Shown piece after piece: positions 1-7,713 of a stretch of 23,438 nucleotides of DNA. How positions within the stretch are numbered: the first letter of the stretch is position 1; each line of letters starts with the position of its first letter. The stretch lies in the NCBI GenBank assembly GCA_030637065.1, contig DAOVVQ010000018.1, positions 1-23,438 of the forward strand. The letters run 5' to 3'. A model generated the notes under the pieces. That model worked only from the letters and a program-made list of their open reading frames with translations, made no database searches and was not told the origin of the DNA. The position numbers were made by a program, and so were the translations under genes. The stretch comes from Planctomycetota bacterium. Lineage in GTDB: Bacteria; Planctomycetota; Phycisphaerae; Sedimentisphaerales; Anaerohalosphaeraceae.

Positions 1-2
1 TC

Positions 3-737
3 GGCAAGGAAATCCTCGTTTATAAACAGACCGCAAGTACCAACGACGTTGCCTGGGAATATGCAGGCAATGCCGGGAACAGCGGGCTGTGCGTTTTTGC
101 CGAAGAGCAGACGGCAGGCAGGGGGCGAAGGCAAAATCAGTGGCTAAGCCGGCCCGGCGACAGTGTCCTTTGTTCGATCCTGCTGACCGATTGCGATTGC
201 GGTGCGGAATTGTTGACGCTTGCCGCTGGGGTGGCTGTTTGTCATGCCGTCGACGCGCACAGCCGCAGCAAGACGAGGATCAAGTGGCCCAACGATATTC
301 TCATAAACGGTAAAAAGGTTGCCGGTATCCTCCTCGAATCCAGGTGTGACGACGGCAGGAACCTTTATGTGATCGGGGTCGGAATAAACTGCCATCAGAA
401 TGCCGGTTTTCTGTCCCAGCCGGGCCTGAAAATGCCCGCGACCAGCATCGATATGGAAAATGACGCTCCGGTCGACAGGAATCGGCTTGGGCGACAGTTG
501 CTGGTATCGTTGGAGCATTGGCTCGACGTTGCGCAAAGCAATAGTGAGGTCATCATCGAAAACTGGCGGCAATTGAGCAGCCAGTTGGGCCATCGGGTAA
601 CGGTAGAGTTTAATCGGCGGCGATTTGCGGGCAACTGCATCGGAGTCGACCCCACCGGCGGATTGATCCTGCAATTAGACAGCGGGGGAGTAAGGATGTT
701 TGACGCAACCCACACGACAATCGTAAAGCATTCATAA
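3..737 (+). CDS. birA: Biotin--[acetyl-CoA-carboxylase] ligase (BirA/BPL), 5'-truncated by the window edge
   Basis: This enzyme activates biotin as biotinyl-AMP and transfers it to the carrier lysine of biotin-dependent carboxylases. The reading frame is open from base 3, so the true start lies outside the window. In order one sees TASTND (substrate entry), a GRGRRQNQW loop (the adenylate-binding GRGRxxxxW motif), KWPNDILINGKKVAGILLE (catalytic lysine and biotin pocket), GVGINCHQN, and a small C-terminal beta domain ending VKHS. No N-terminal DNA-binding domain is visible, but the missing part could hold one, so regulatory BirA cannot be told from a ligase-only form. The first ATG-like start in the frame, near 210, would remove essential motifs and is rejected. 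The next gene handles lipoylated proteins, so two protein-bound cofactors are served side by side. The identification is secure. Confidence 0.93.
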   Translation, partial: GKEILVYKQTASTNDVAWEYAGNAGNSGLCVFAEEQTAGRGRRQNQWLSRPGDSVLCSILLTDCDCGAELLTLAAGVAVCHAVDAHSRSKTRIKWPNDILINGKKVAGILLESRCDDGRNLYVIGVGINCHQNAGFLSQPGLKMPATSIDMENDAPVDRNRLGRQLLVSLEHWLDVAQSNSEVIIENWRQLSSQLGHRVTVEFNRRRFAGNCIGVDPTGGLILQLDSGGVRMFDATHTTIVKHS

Positions 738-856
738 AGGGCAGGATGTTGGGGTGTTATAGCGCATGGCAGTCCAGTTCGCAGCAAGGGTGGCCCTCTG
801 GCATGGGTTCTGTGTGGTTTGTTTGTGTTTGATTCGGTTTGGTTTGGTTGGATTTG

Positions 857-871
857 GCTCAATTGCTGAGC
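857..871. promoter_or_regulatory. Small perfect inverted repeat upstream of the lpdA promoter, possible operator
   Basis: GCTCA at 857-861 and TGAGC at 867-871 form a 5-bp inverted repeat with a 5-nt centre. It ends about 18 nt before the predicted -35 box of lpdA. The surrounding 810-860 stretch is unusually G/T-rich on the plus strand, with repeated GGTTT. A regulator site is only a guess, because a repeat this short can arise by chance. Confidence 0.2.
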
Positions 872-889
872 TAATTGGGCACAATTGGT

Positions 890-917
890 TTGACTTATTG
901 GGATTTCGTGTTAAAAT
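890..917 (+). promoter_or_regulatory. Sigma-70-type promoter for lpdA
   Basis: TTGACT at 890-895 and TAAAAT at 912-917 are separated by 16 nt. Both are close to the housekeeping consensus and lie in the 237-nt gap between birA and lpdA. Transcription would start near 924, giving a leader of about 50 nt that holds the GGAGAG ribosome site (963-968). The rest of the gap (738-889) shows no convincing gene. Confidence 0.5.
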
Positions 918-974
918 CATTAGCGGGTTTTGAACTGTTTTGAGGATGTTTTGGGTTGTTTTGGAGAGATAGCG

Positions 975-2366
975 ATGGCTGACAGTTTTGATGTTGTAGT
1001 GATAGGCGGCGGGCCCGGCGGATATGCTGCGGCGATACGGTGTGCGCAGAAGGGCGCTTCGGTGGCCCTGGTGGAAAAGGCTGAGATGGGTGGGACTTGT
1101 CTTAACCGGGGGTGTATTCCGTCGAAGGCGCTCCTTGGCTCTGCGCATTTTCTGATGCTTGCCAAACATGCTCCGCTGATGGGGCTTGAGATTTCCGGTG
1201 TAAAGCCGAACTGGGCGAAGATGCAGTCGCGGAAGAATGCGATCGTCGCCGGTTTCTGCAAAGGCGTTACCGGGCTGGTGCAGAGCAATAAGATAAAGAC
1301 ATTCGAGGGCAGGGGCATCGTCAAGGCCGCCGGTCAGGTCGTCGTTGAAAGCGCCTCCGGGCAGACAGAGGTCCAGGCCAAAAACATAATCTTAGCTACG
1401 GGCTCGAAGCCCACGGAGATACCGGTCTTTCCGTTTGACGGCGAAACGGTGATCAGCAGTACCGAGGCCCTCGAGCTTGCGGCTATCCCAACTTCGATGG
1501 TCATCATCGGCGGCGGCGTTATCGGTTGTGAGATGGCCTGCGTATATGCTACGGTCGGGACGAAGGTTACGATCGTCGAGGCTTTGGATAACCTGTTGCC
1601 CAATGAGGACGATTGGGTCGGCAAGATGATGGTTAAGGAATTTAGGAAATTAGGCATCCAGTCTCTGGTCAGCCAAAAGGTCACAGCGGTCCAGGCGGCA
1701 GGCGGCGTCGCGAAGGTCTCGCTGGAAGGCGGCGAGGCGATCGAGGCGGAAAAGGTGCTCGTTGCCGTTGGCAGAACGTCTGTCTGCGACGCAGAGACCA
1801 TCGAGAATATCGGACTTAAGACCAATGGCAAGGCGATAGCGGTCAATGGAAAGATGGAGACCAGCGTTGCCGGTGTTTATGCCATCGGCGATGCGGTTGG
1901 TACGACGTATCTTGCCCACGGGGCGTTTGCCGAGGCGGAGATCGCTGCTGAGAATGCGACTGGCGGCGATGAGACGATGGGCGACTATAATCTGATCCCG
2001 CGGGCGGTGTATACGTTTCCGGAGGTGGCTTCGGTCGGCAAAAATGAGGCGAAGTGCGCCCGTGAAGGCATCGAGACGGTTGTTGGTAAGGCCGCATTTC
2101 GCTCGAACGGCAGGAGCGTTGCTCATAATGAGGGCGCCGGCGAGGTGCGGGTCATCCGCGACAAGGCTTCCGGCTGTGTCGTGGGCGTGACTATGGTCGG
2201 GGCGAGCGTTACCGAGATGGTACAGACAGCCAGGGCGCTGATCGGCAGCAGCGAGAGGATCGAGGATGTGAGTTTTGCCCACCCGACCGTCTCGGAGGTG
2301 CTCAAGGAAGGCTGGGAAGATGCCTTCGGGATAAGTCTGCACGTTCCGCCACGAAAAAAGGGCTGA
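975..2366 (+). CDS. lpdA: Dihydrolipoamide dehydrogenase (E3), FAD-dependent
   Basis: E3 reoxidises the dihydrolipoyl arm of 2-oxoacid dehydrogenase complexes or of the glycine cleavage system, passing electrons through a disulfide and FAD to NAD+. From ATG 975 the protein has 463 residues, the usual family length. It shows the FAD dinucleotide fold GGGPGG (11-16), the redox disulfide GGTCLNRGC (Cys42 and Cys47), a second NAD-binding fold IIGGGVIGCEMA, the AIGDAVG FAD motif, and the C-terminal HPTVSE active-site pair (His436, Glu441). The ATG at 930 was rejected: it adds 15 residues unlike the family, while 975 has GGAGAG six bases upstream. lipB and lipA follow, so lipoyl synthesis and lipoyl oxidation are neighbours. 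No E1/E2 or glycine-cleavage gene lies in the window, so the partner complex is unknown. Confidence 0.95.
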   Translation: MADSFDVVVIGGGPGGYAAAIRCAQKGASVALVEKAEMGGTCLNRGCIPSKALLGSAHFLMLAKHAPLMGLEISGVKPNWAKMQSRKNAIVAGFCKGVTGLVQSNKIKTFEGRGIVKAAGQVVVESASGQTEVQAKNIILATGSKPTEIPVFPFDGETVISSTEALELAAIPTSMVIIGGGVIGCEMACVYATVGTKVTIVEALDNLLPNEDDWVGKMMVKEFRKLGIQSLVSQKVTAVQAAGGVAKVSLEGGEAIEAEKVLVAVGRTSVCDAETIENIGLKTNGKAIAVNGKMETSVAGVYAIGDAVGTTYLAHGAFAEAEIAAENATGGDETMGDYNLIPRAVYTFPEVASVGKNEAKCAREGIETVVGKAAFRSNGRSVAHNEGAGEVRVIRDKASGCVVGVTMVGASVTEMVQTARALIGSSERIEDVSFAHPTVSEVLKEGWEDAFGISLHVPPRKKG

Positions 2367-2422
2367 TTGACGCTTTTATTTACGCCCAAACCCATTTATA
2401 ATATGGATGGCCTTACAGAACC

Positions 2423-2450
2423 GCATGGGTAACAAGTTACCCATCCTACG
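2423..2450 (-). repeat. REP-like palindromic repeat, copy 1 (GTAG head on minus strand)
   Basis: The core ATGGGTAACAAGTTACCCAT (2425-2444) is a perfect 9-bp inverted repeat around AA. Flanks GC on the left and CCTACG on the right complete a 28-bp unit. Read on the minus strand it begins CGTAGGATGGG, with GTAG at the foot of the hairpin. The same 28 bp recur at 14398-14425 (opposite orientation) and 20002-20029. Here the unit sits between lpdA and lipB. Confidence 0.85.
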
Positions 2451-2534
2451 CGATAATTTGCGTTCGGCCTTTATGCTGTAGCCGGTTTATGGACGTTTCA
2501 GGCTGGGAATTATTGCCGTTTTTTGTGTAAATTC

Positions 2535-3221
2535 ATGCAGTATGCGAAGAAACATGCCCGGTTGGTGATTCGAGATTGCGGTGTTATGGCTTACCGCGAT
2601 GCGCTCGATATGCAGGGCCAGCTCGTCGAGCAGCGGCAGGAGGATTTGATACCGAACACGGTTTTGCTGCTGGAGCATCCGCCGGTGATTACCCTTGGTG
2701 CCCGCAAGACGGAGAATCGTCTGCTGGTGAGCCCGCAGGTGCTGGTGCAAAAGGGTATCGAGCTTGTAAACGTTCGCCGGGGCGGGGGCACCACAGCCCA
2801 CAATCCCGGACAGGTGGTTTTGTATCCTGTTTTGAAGCTGCAAACGTTAGGGCTTGCCATCAACGAATATGTCAGGGACCTCGAATCGATAGGGATCGAG
2901 CTGTTAGGGCGGTTCGGTGTGGAGTGCCACCGGCGAAAGGGCTATCCCGGCCTGTGGACCGAGCAGAGGAAGATCGCCTCGATCGGCGTTCAACTCAAGC
3001 ATTGGGTCAGTATGCACGGCATGGCGATCAATGTAAGTAACGATCTGGGCATTTTTGGCAATATTGTGCCGTGCGGCCTTGAGGATGTCGAGATCACATC
3101 CGTATCCAGGGAGGCTGGCAGGGATATCTCTGTGGACGAGGTTAAGGATGTGCTTGGTCGGCTTTGCGTGAGCCACTGGTCGAGCGAGGAAGGGGATGAG
3201 GAGGGCGATTGCGATGGGTGA
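2535..3221 (+). CDS. lipB: Octanoyltransferase (lipoate-protein ligase B)
   Basis: LipB moves the octanoyl group from acyl carrier protein onto the lipoyl-domain lysine of target proteins, the first step of de novo lipoate synthesis. Starting at ATG 2535 it has 228 residues, normal for the family. Visible motifs are LLLEHPPVITLGAR, the RRGGGTTAHNPGQVVLYP signature (about 81-98), the active-site lysine in KIASIGV (Lys146) and the nucleophilic cysteine in IVPCGLED (Cys180). The start is not firmly fixed. A TTG at 2523 adds four residues, and neither start has a clear Shine-Dalgarno sequence. The C-terminal tail is short and acidic (SSEEGDEEGD). The last bases overlap the start of lipA, so the pair is co-translated. 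LipB supplies the octanoylated protein that LipA turns into lipoyl protein. Confidence 0.94.
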   Translation: MQYAKKHARLVIRDCGVMAYRDALDMQGQLVEQRQEDLIPNTVLLLEHPPVITLGARKTENRLLVSPQVLVQKGIELVNVRRGGGTTAHNPGQVVLYPVLKLQTLGLAINEYVRDLESIGIELLGRFGVECHRRKGYPGLWTEQRKIASIGVQLKHWVSMHGMAINVSNDLGIFGNIVPCGLEDVEITSVSREAGRDISVDEVKDVLGRLCVSHWSSEEGDEEGDCDG

Positions 3222-4092
3222 GGTTCACCGCCAACTGCCGCCGTGGCTAAGGCGGCCTATCGGTTCGGGGGAGACCTTCGAGCATACGCATCACACGCTG
3301 AGCACGCTCGGTCTGGAGACGATATGCACCAACGCCAACTGCCCCAATCGCGGCCAGTGCTGGAGCAGGGGGACGGCGACGATCCTCATCCTCGGCAATA
3401 TCTGCACGCGAAACTGCGGGTTCTGCTCGGTGGCGTCTGGTAAGCCAACGCCGCCCGACCCCGAAGAGCCTGCCCGTGCGGCGAAGATGGCGAAGGAGAT
3501 GAAGCTGAAGTACCTGGTGATCACCAGCGTCAATCGCGATGATCTGCTGGATGGTGGTGCGCGGCATTTTTGCGATGTAGTCAATCGCTGCCGCCGGGAC
3601 AATGGCGATCTGAAATTCGAGCTGCTCGTGCCGGATTTTCGCACATGTCAGGATGAGGCGCTGGATATTCTTTCGCAGGCGTTGCCGTTTGTCTTCGGGC
3701 ATAATGTCGAGACGGTGCCGCCCTTGTATGCGAAGGTGCGTCCGGGCGGTGATTATCGGACGTCGCTTGATCTGCTGCGAAAGGCGAAGGGTCGGCTGGG
3801 CAGCCAGACCAAGTCTTCTATTATGTTGGGTCTTGGCGAAACCGAGGACGAGGTTAGGCGGGTTTTGGATGATCTGCGGGGCGTTGGGTGCGACCGCGTT
3901 GCGATCGGGCAATATTTGCGACCGTCGAAGCAGTCTCTTGATGTTGTGGAGTTTATTGCGCCTGAAAAATTCGACTGGTGGGCCCAGCTGGCAAGGGAGA
4001 TCGGCTTTACCTGGGTGATGTCCTCGCCGTTTACCCGCAGCTCTTATCACGCCGAGCGGGAAACACCCGATTTTTCGTCCACGGGCGACTAA
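3214..4092 (+). CDS. lipA: Lipoyl synthase, radical SAM
   Basis: LipA inserts two sulfur atoms into the protein-bound octanoyl chain made by LipB. It uses one [4Fe-4S] cluster to cleave S-adenosylmethionine and sacrifices a second as sulfur donor. With the start at 3214 the product has 292 residues. The auxiliary-cluster cysteines (Cys38, Cys43, Cys49 in CTNANCPNRGQC) and the radical SAM triad CTRNCGFC (Cys64, Cys68, Cys71) are both intact. The C-terminal RSSY that supplies the serine ligand is also present (TRSSYHAE). ATG 3214 follows GAGGAGGG (3198-3205) by eight bases. ATG 3196 lies directly on a purine run with no spacing and is less likely. The gene overlaps lipB by 8 bp. Confidence 0.96.
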   Translation: MGEVHRQLPPWLRRPIGSGETFEHTHHTLSTLGLETICTNANCPNRGQCWSRGTATILILGNICTRNCGFCSVASGKPTPPDPEEPARAAKMAKEMKLKYLVITSVNRDDLLDGGARHFCDVVNRCRRDNGDLKFELLVPDFRTCQDEALDILSQALPFVFGHNVETVPPLYAKVRPGGDYRTSLDLLRKAKGRLGSQTKSSIMLGLGETEDEVRRVLDDLRGVGCDRVAIGQYLRPSKQSLDVVEFIAPEKFDWWAQLAREIGFTWVMSSPFTRSSYHAERETPDFSSTGD

Positions 4093-4167
4093 ATCACACC
4101 TGGCGGCATGTTCCGGTTCGGTTTTATGGGACTTTACGCCAAAAAAAACTTTCCATTTGCACGAATT

Positions 4168-4195
4168 TTGCCGCTTGCCTTTCATTATTTATTAT
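4168..4195 (+). promoter_or_regulatory. Possible promoter before the PilX-like gene
   Basis: TTGCCG (4168-4173), 16 nt, then TATTAT (4190-4195) lie in the AT-rich part of the 172-nt gap after lipA. The -35 is weak and several overlapping A/T hexamers could serve as -10. The gap holds no clear terminator for lipA. Confidence 0.25.
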
Positions 4196-4264
4196 ATTTT
4201 ATTGAGAGGTGAGGTTCATCAGTTTGGGGGTAGTAGCAGCGATACATTACCGGGGGGTGAAGCA

Positions 4265-5674
4265 ATGAAGATGAAAATGAGAAAAACAAACAAAAAAATT
4301 CGTGGTTCGGCTCTGATCATTGCGATGGCTTTTGTGACGATTTTTTCGACGCTGGCGGTGAGTATGCTGAGTATGTCGTCGAGCAATGTCAATATCGCCG
4401 ACAACCATCAGAAGGCCGGGCGTGCTTTTGAGAGCGCCCAGTCCGGTCTGGAGGTGATGCGGTATTATGTCAGCCAGGTTGATATGCCCGGTGCGACTCC
4501 CGCTAATGCTCGTTTTGCCGTCCTTGCCAATTCCGTATATGCTTCCATGACGTCGGCTGGCCTGTATGTAACTATGACAGTGGACGGCGGCGGCGATCCT
4601 ATTGCTCTTTCTACCGAGGAGATCGTTCTGGATTCCGCGTCCGGCAAGACGTTTGTCGCTACGCTCAGCAAGAGCGCCGATCTGGATGTCGTGGAGATGG
4701 ATATCGCCGGCTCAGCCGATACTCTGAATCGTAATCTCGGCGTCGACTTTAGGTTTGGCGTAAGGGAAGATTCCGTGTTCGATTACGGAGTTGCCTCCAA
4801 GGGTCCTATTCATCTGTCTGGTAATATCGACATGGATGGAACAAATGTTGCTGTTGAGGCCAGTGTTTATATCGAATCCAACGGTGATGAGGACGCCCTT
4901 TCGATCATCGGAAACTCAATGATCGCAGGCGATGTGAGTATTACCAACCCCGATGCCACCGTCTATTTGCAGGGCGGGCAGGCTTCCATCGGGGGCGAGG
5001 TGGGACAGGACGCGATTGACAACCATGTTTTTACGGGTGTTCCTCCTACCGAGTTTCCCCTTCCCAATTCGGGTCATTTTGAGCAGTATGTCGGCGACGA
5101 GGTGATCGATATCGATACCGATGTCAGCAGCGACGCGACATATAGCAATATCAGAATAGCGGCTGGGACCAATCCCGTTTTCAGCGGAAACGTTATCTTA
5201 GAGGGTATCGTATTCATCGAATCGCCCAACGTTGTCACTTTTACCGGCAGCACTAACGTAACAGGTATCATTGTCGGTGACGGTGATGTGACCGACAATT
5301 CAGGAGAAAATCTGTTGACTTTCCTGGGTAACGTTAGCAGTGCATCGGTCGCTGACTTGCCCGATGAAGATAATTTCGAGGCCATGCAGGACGAGACCGG
5401 AACATTTGTCATGGCGCCCGGGTTCAATGTGTCTTTTGGTGGAAACTTCGGTACTCTCAATGGAGCTATCGCCGCCAACGGCATACAGTTTTTCGGGAAT
5501 GCCGGCGGGACCATTGCCGGGTCGGTGCTGAACTATTCCGACACTCCCATGACCCTTGGTGGAAACAGCGACCTGTACTTTAACCGCTCCGGTATCACGG
5601 AGGTTCCCGCGGGTTTTGAGCCCGAGATAATACTGCATTACGACTCAACCAGTTATAACGAGACTGTAGGTTAA
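4265..5674 (+). CDS. PilX-like pilus/pseudopilus-associated protein with a beta-rich body
   Basis: The 469-residue product begins with a basic stretch (MKMKMRKTNKKIRG) followed by a hydrophobic helix (SALIIAMAFVTIFSTLAV). After that comes an amphipathic segment resembling PilX N-terminal domains (NVNIADNHQKAGRAFESAQSG). This fits a prepilin-peptidase-type leader with Gly at -1, although the usual Glu5 is absent. The remainder, from about residue 150, is Gly/Ser/Asn/Val-rich with regular short strands (GNVILEGIVFI, TFTGSTNVTGIIVGDGDV, FFGNAGGTIAGSV), as in the beta-solenoid region often attached to PilX-like proteins. An upstream start at 4157 is rejected because 4265 has GGGGGGTGA four bases upstream. 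The protein likely sits in the envelope as a minor pilin or exported structure. No pilus ATPase or platform gene is near, so its machine is elsewhere. The beta-helix gene follows after 77 nt. Confidence 0.7.
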   Translation: MKMKMRKTNKKIRGSALIIAMAFVTIFSTLAVSMLSMSSSNVNIADNHQKAGRAFESAQSGLEVMRYYVSQVDMPGATPANARFAVLANSVYASMTSAGLYVTMTVDGGGDPIALSTEEIVLDSASGKTFVATLSKSADLDVVEMDIAGSADTLNRNLGVDFRFGVREDSVFDYGVASKGPIHLSGNIDMDGTNVAVEASVYIESNGDEDALSIIGNSMIAGDVSITNPDATVYLQGGQASIGGEVGQDAIDNHVFTGVPPTEFPLPNSGHFEQYVGDEVIDIDTDVSSDATYSNIRIAAGTNPVFSGNVILEGIVFIESPNVVTFTGSTNVTGIIVGDGDVTDNSGENLLTFLGNVSSASVADLPDEDNFEAMQDETGTFVMAPGFNVSFGGNFGTLNGAIAANGIQFFGNAGGTIAGSVLNYSDTPMTLGGNSDLYFNRSGITEVPAGFEPEIILHYDSTSYNETVG

Positions 5675-5751
5675 ATTGCATATTAATAACGCAATCGTGT
5701 GTTAAACTGAAATAACGGTTACTGTACATAAAAGAATGGATGGGTAGTGAG

Positions 5752-7182
5752 ATGAAAAAGACAAGAACAATAATTTGCATGATGGTTTTCATGGTTGCTC
5801 AGTCAGCCATGGGTGCGGTAATCAACGTGCCTGCGGATTACGCCACGATCCAGGAAGCTATTGAAGCGACTTTCGACTATGACACGGTCGTAATCGAGCC
5901 CGGCACGTACTCCGGTGGTGGAAACATCAACCTCAACTTCCGGGGCAAGCTAATTACCGTACAGAGCACCGAGCCCGACAATGTCGGTATTGTCAGAAGC
6001 ACGATCATCGATTGCGAAGGCATTATCGGCTCGCGCGGCTTTGAGTTTGGCTCAGGTGAGACCTCGGATGCGGCTGTGAAGGGGCTAACCGTCATTGGCG
6101 GCAACCTGTCCGTGTTTGGCGGGGCGGTTTATTGTTATAACGGCTCCAATCCCACGATCAGTAATTGTGTATTTAAGGGGAATCAGGCCTTCTTCGGTGG
6201 AGCTGTCGCCGTTGGTAACAATGACAGCCGGCCCACGATCACCGGTTGCACGATTACGGGGAATACGGCAGGTACCGGCGGCGGCGGACTGTATATCATA
6301 GGAGGCAGTCCTACCGTAAGTAACTGCCTTATCGCCGGTAACTTTGCATCCCGTGGCGGAGCGATCTGGAGCCAGAACGAAGGCAATCCCGTTATTACAG
6401 GCTGTACTATCGCCGGCAATACCGCCTCGGTCTGGGGTGGAGCGATCTACTGCTACAATGGAAGCAATATGGAGATCAGCAATTCCATTCTCTGGGGCAA
6501 CGTTGCCAGAATGTATTCGGAGGTCTACGTCAAATATATGGCGATGTCGACTTCCATGCAGTTTTCGTACTGCGACATCCAGGGAGGCCAGAACGATATT
6601 ATGGTCGACAGCGGATGTGCTCTCGGATGGAGCCAGAATGTCGACGTGGATCCCATGTTCGTATTTGCCGGTTATGTGGATACTCTGAAAAGCTATGTTG
6701 AAGGCGACTGGCACCTGATGGAAACCTCGCCCTGTATCGATACCGGCGACCCCGGTTTCGTTGCCGGCGTGAGCGAGACCGATATTGACGGTAATGAGCG
6801 TGTCTCGGGCGGTCTGGTGGATATAGGCGCCGACGAATACCTCAAGGGTATCGAGGTCGACGTCAGGATTATGCCCAAGACTCTCAATCTGTCCAGCAAG
6901 GGCAACTACATCAATTGCAGCATTGCCGTTGAGAATGGCTACAGTATCGCCGACATAGATACCTCGACGATACTCCTGCACGGTGTTGTTGTGCCTGAGT
7001 CTATCAGCTATGACGCCGAAGAGGATAAACTGATGATCAAATTCGATCGCGCCGGGACACAGCAGCTTCTGGAAGGCATGGAAGGCGAGGTCTCACTGAT
7101 CGTCAAAGGCAAGCTCACCAATGACATGGACTTCGAAGGCAACGATACCATTAACCTGATTGACAAAGGTGGCAAGAAGTAG
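5752..7182 (+). CDS. Secreted right-handed parallel beta-helix protein with C-terminal beta domain
   Basis: The 476-residue protein starts with a Sec signal peptide (MKKTRTIICMMVFMVAQSAMGA). It then has INVPADYATIQEAIEA, the typical entry to pectate-lyase-like beta-helices. About seven turns follow with the recurring pattern GGAVYCYNGSNPTISNCVFKGN, where Asn/Cys/Gly stack at fixed positions. The helix ends with SPCIDTGDPG and DIGADEYL, a closing motif frequent in planctomycete beta-helix proteins. A separate C-terminal domain of about 105 residues (VDVRIMPKTLNLSSKG to DTINLIDKG) resembles a beta-sandwich module often found at the end of such proteins. No catalytic residues could be assigned, so polysaccharide binding or cleavage remains open. 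ATG 5740 is an alternative start four codons upstream. 5752 is preferred because it gives a canonical signal peptide. A strong terminator follows. Confidence 0.8.
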   Translation: MKKTRTIICMMVFMVAQSAMGAVINVPADYATIQEAIEATFDYDTVVIEPGTYSGGGNINLNFRGKLITVQSTEPDNVGIVRSTIIDCEGIIGSRGFEFGSGETSDAAVKGLTVIGGNLSVFGGAVYCYNGSNPTISNCVFKGNQAFFGGAVAVGNNDSRPTITGCTITGNTAGTGGGGLYIIGGSPTVSNCLIAGNFASRGGAIWSQNEGNPVITGCTIAGNTASVWGGAIYCYNGSNMEISNSILWGNVARMYSEVYVKYMAMSTSMQFSYCDIQGGQNDIMVDSGCALGWSQNVDVDPMFVFAGYVDTLKSYVEGDWHLMETSPCIDTGDPGFVAGVSETDIDGNERVSGGLVDIGADEYLKGIEVDVRIMPKTLNLSSKGNYINCSIAVENGYSIADIDTSTILLHGVVVPESISYDAEEDKLMIKFDRAGTQQLLEGMEGEVSLIVKGKLTNDMDFEGNDTINLIDKGGKK

Positions 7183-7218
7183 ATAGATCAGAACACTTTT
7201 CTTTGAAGTAACCATTCG

Positions 7219-7270
7219 GGATCCGGGCCCAACTGACGAATACGTCAACGAGGGCTCGGGTCCTTTTTTT
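7219..7270 (+). terminator. Intrinsic terminator of the beta-helix gene
   Basis: GGATCCGGGCCC (7219-7230) pairs with GGGCTCGGGTCC (7252-7263) over 12 bp with two G-U wobbles, and is followed by seven T (7264-7270). The 21-nt loop contains its own 5-bp stem (TGACG 7234-7238 with CGTCA 7243-7247), so the terminator is a nested hairpin. It works only for plus-strand transcription, as no matching T run precedes it. It separates the plus-strand genes from the convergent minus-strand pair. Confidence 0.88.
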
Positions 7271-7285
7271 ACCGCAGGGGCGTCT

Positions 7286-7648
7286 TCATTCGTTTTCAGT
7301 TGTCTGGCGACAGGAACTGCGATCTTCCCTGAACAATAGCGACACCGGGAATAATACGATCGCTATCGGCGAAAACACGCATATCATCGCCATATAGAAG
7401 CATTTTGAAAAAAGCCCTGCCTCCTTATCATAACGAACCTTTTGCCACAGTTTGCCGATAAGGCCGACATTGAAGCGTATATTTGCAAACGGCATATATG
7501 AGATCAAGGGGTTTACGGGGTTGTTCGAGCCGCACTTTTCACAGTAGTCCTGCATCGGGCTGCATGGCTCAAGGCAGTTCGGACAAATCGGCACAGCCTG
7601 GCTTTCAACCGATTCGCCATTGTCTTTCAACTCATCGTCCATAGTCAT
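7286..7648 (-). CDS. Small zinc-ribbon membrane protein, function unknown
   Basis: The product has 120 residues. A short acidic N-terminus precedes a zinc ribbon with paired cysteines CPNC (Cys22, Cys25) and CEKC (Cys36, Cys39). A middle segment follows (PLISYMPFANIRFNVGLIGKLWQKV), then one hydrophobic helix at about 84-106 and a short polar tail. Small proteins joining a zinc ribbon to a PF-aromatic segment and a membrane helix occur in planctomycetes, but I know of no assigned function. The start at 7648 has AAGGCAGG upstream, and an ATG two codons in is possible. It lies 65 nt downstream of the larger membrane protein gene on the same strand and is probably co-transcribed, so the two may act together. 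Confidence 0.7.
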   Translation of the reverse strand: MTMDDELKDNGESVESQAVPICPNCLEPCSPMQDYCEKCGSNNPVNPLISYMPFANIRFNVGLIGKLWQKVRYDKEAGLFSKCFYMAMICVFSPIAIVLFPVSLLFREDRSSCRQTTENE

Positions 7649-7713
7649 AACCTGCCTTCAGCCTGAAACAACCTTCGGTCGCAGGGCCTGTTTCATTGCA
7701 TCGCCCGATTTGC

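Noticed and set aside
790..811. Possible degenerate REP element in the birA-lpdA gap (GGGTGGCCCTCTGGCATGGG)
   Set aside because: It has only loose similarity to the 14468 element, lacks GTAG and a clean stem, and is within chance for a GC-rich gap.
1650..2342. 230-codon minus-strand open frame opposite lpdA
   Set aside because: It overlaps the well-conserved C-terminal half of lpdA and shows no motif or ribosome site.
2367..2402. Promoter TTGACG...TATAAT upstream of lipB
   Set aside because: Both hexamers are good but lie 24 nt apart, too far for a standard promoter. The first overlaps the lpdA stop region.
4101..4150. Terminator after lipA (GGCG...CGCC then A run)
   Set aside because: The stem is only four bases with a loop of over 30 nt, and the homopolymer is A on the plus strand, so it would serve neither gene well.
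3247..4185. 312-codon minus-strand open frame opposite lipA
   Set aside because: It mirrors a complete lipA with all cysteine motifs, and its translation is Arg/His-rich with no family features.
6085..6981. 298-codon minus-strand open frame opposite the beta-helix gene
   Set aside because: The plus-strand protein has a signal peptide and regular beta-helix repeats. The antisense frame stays open because of the repeated codon pattern.
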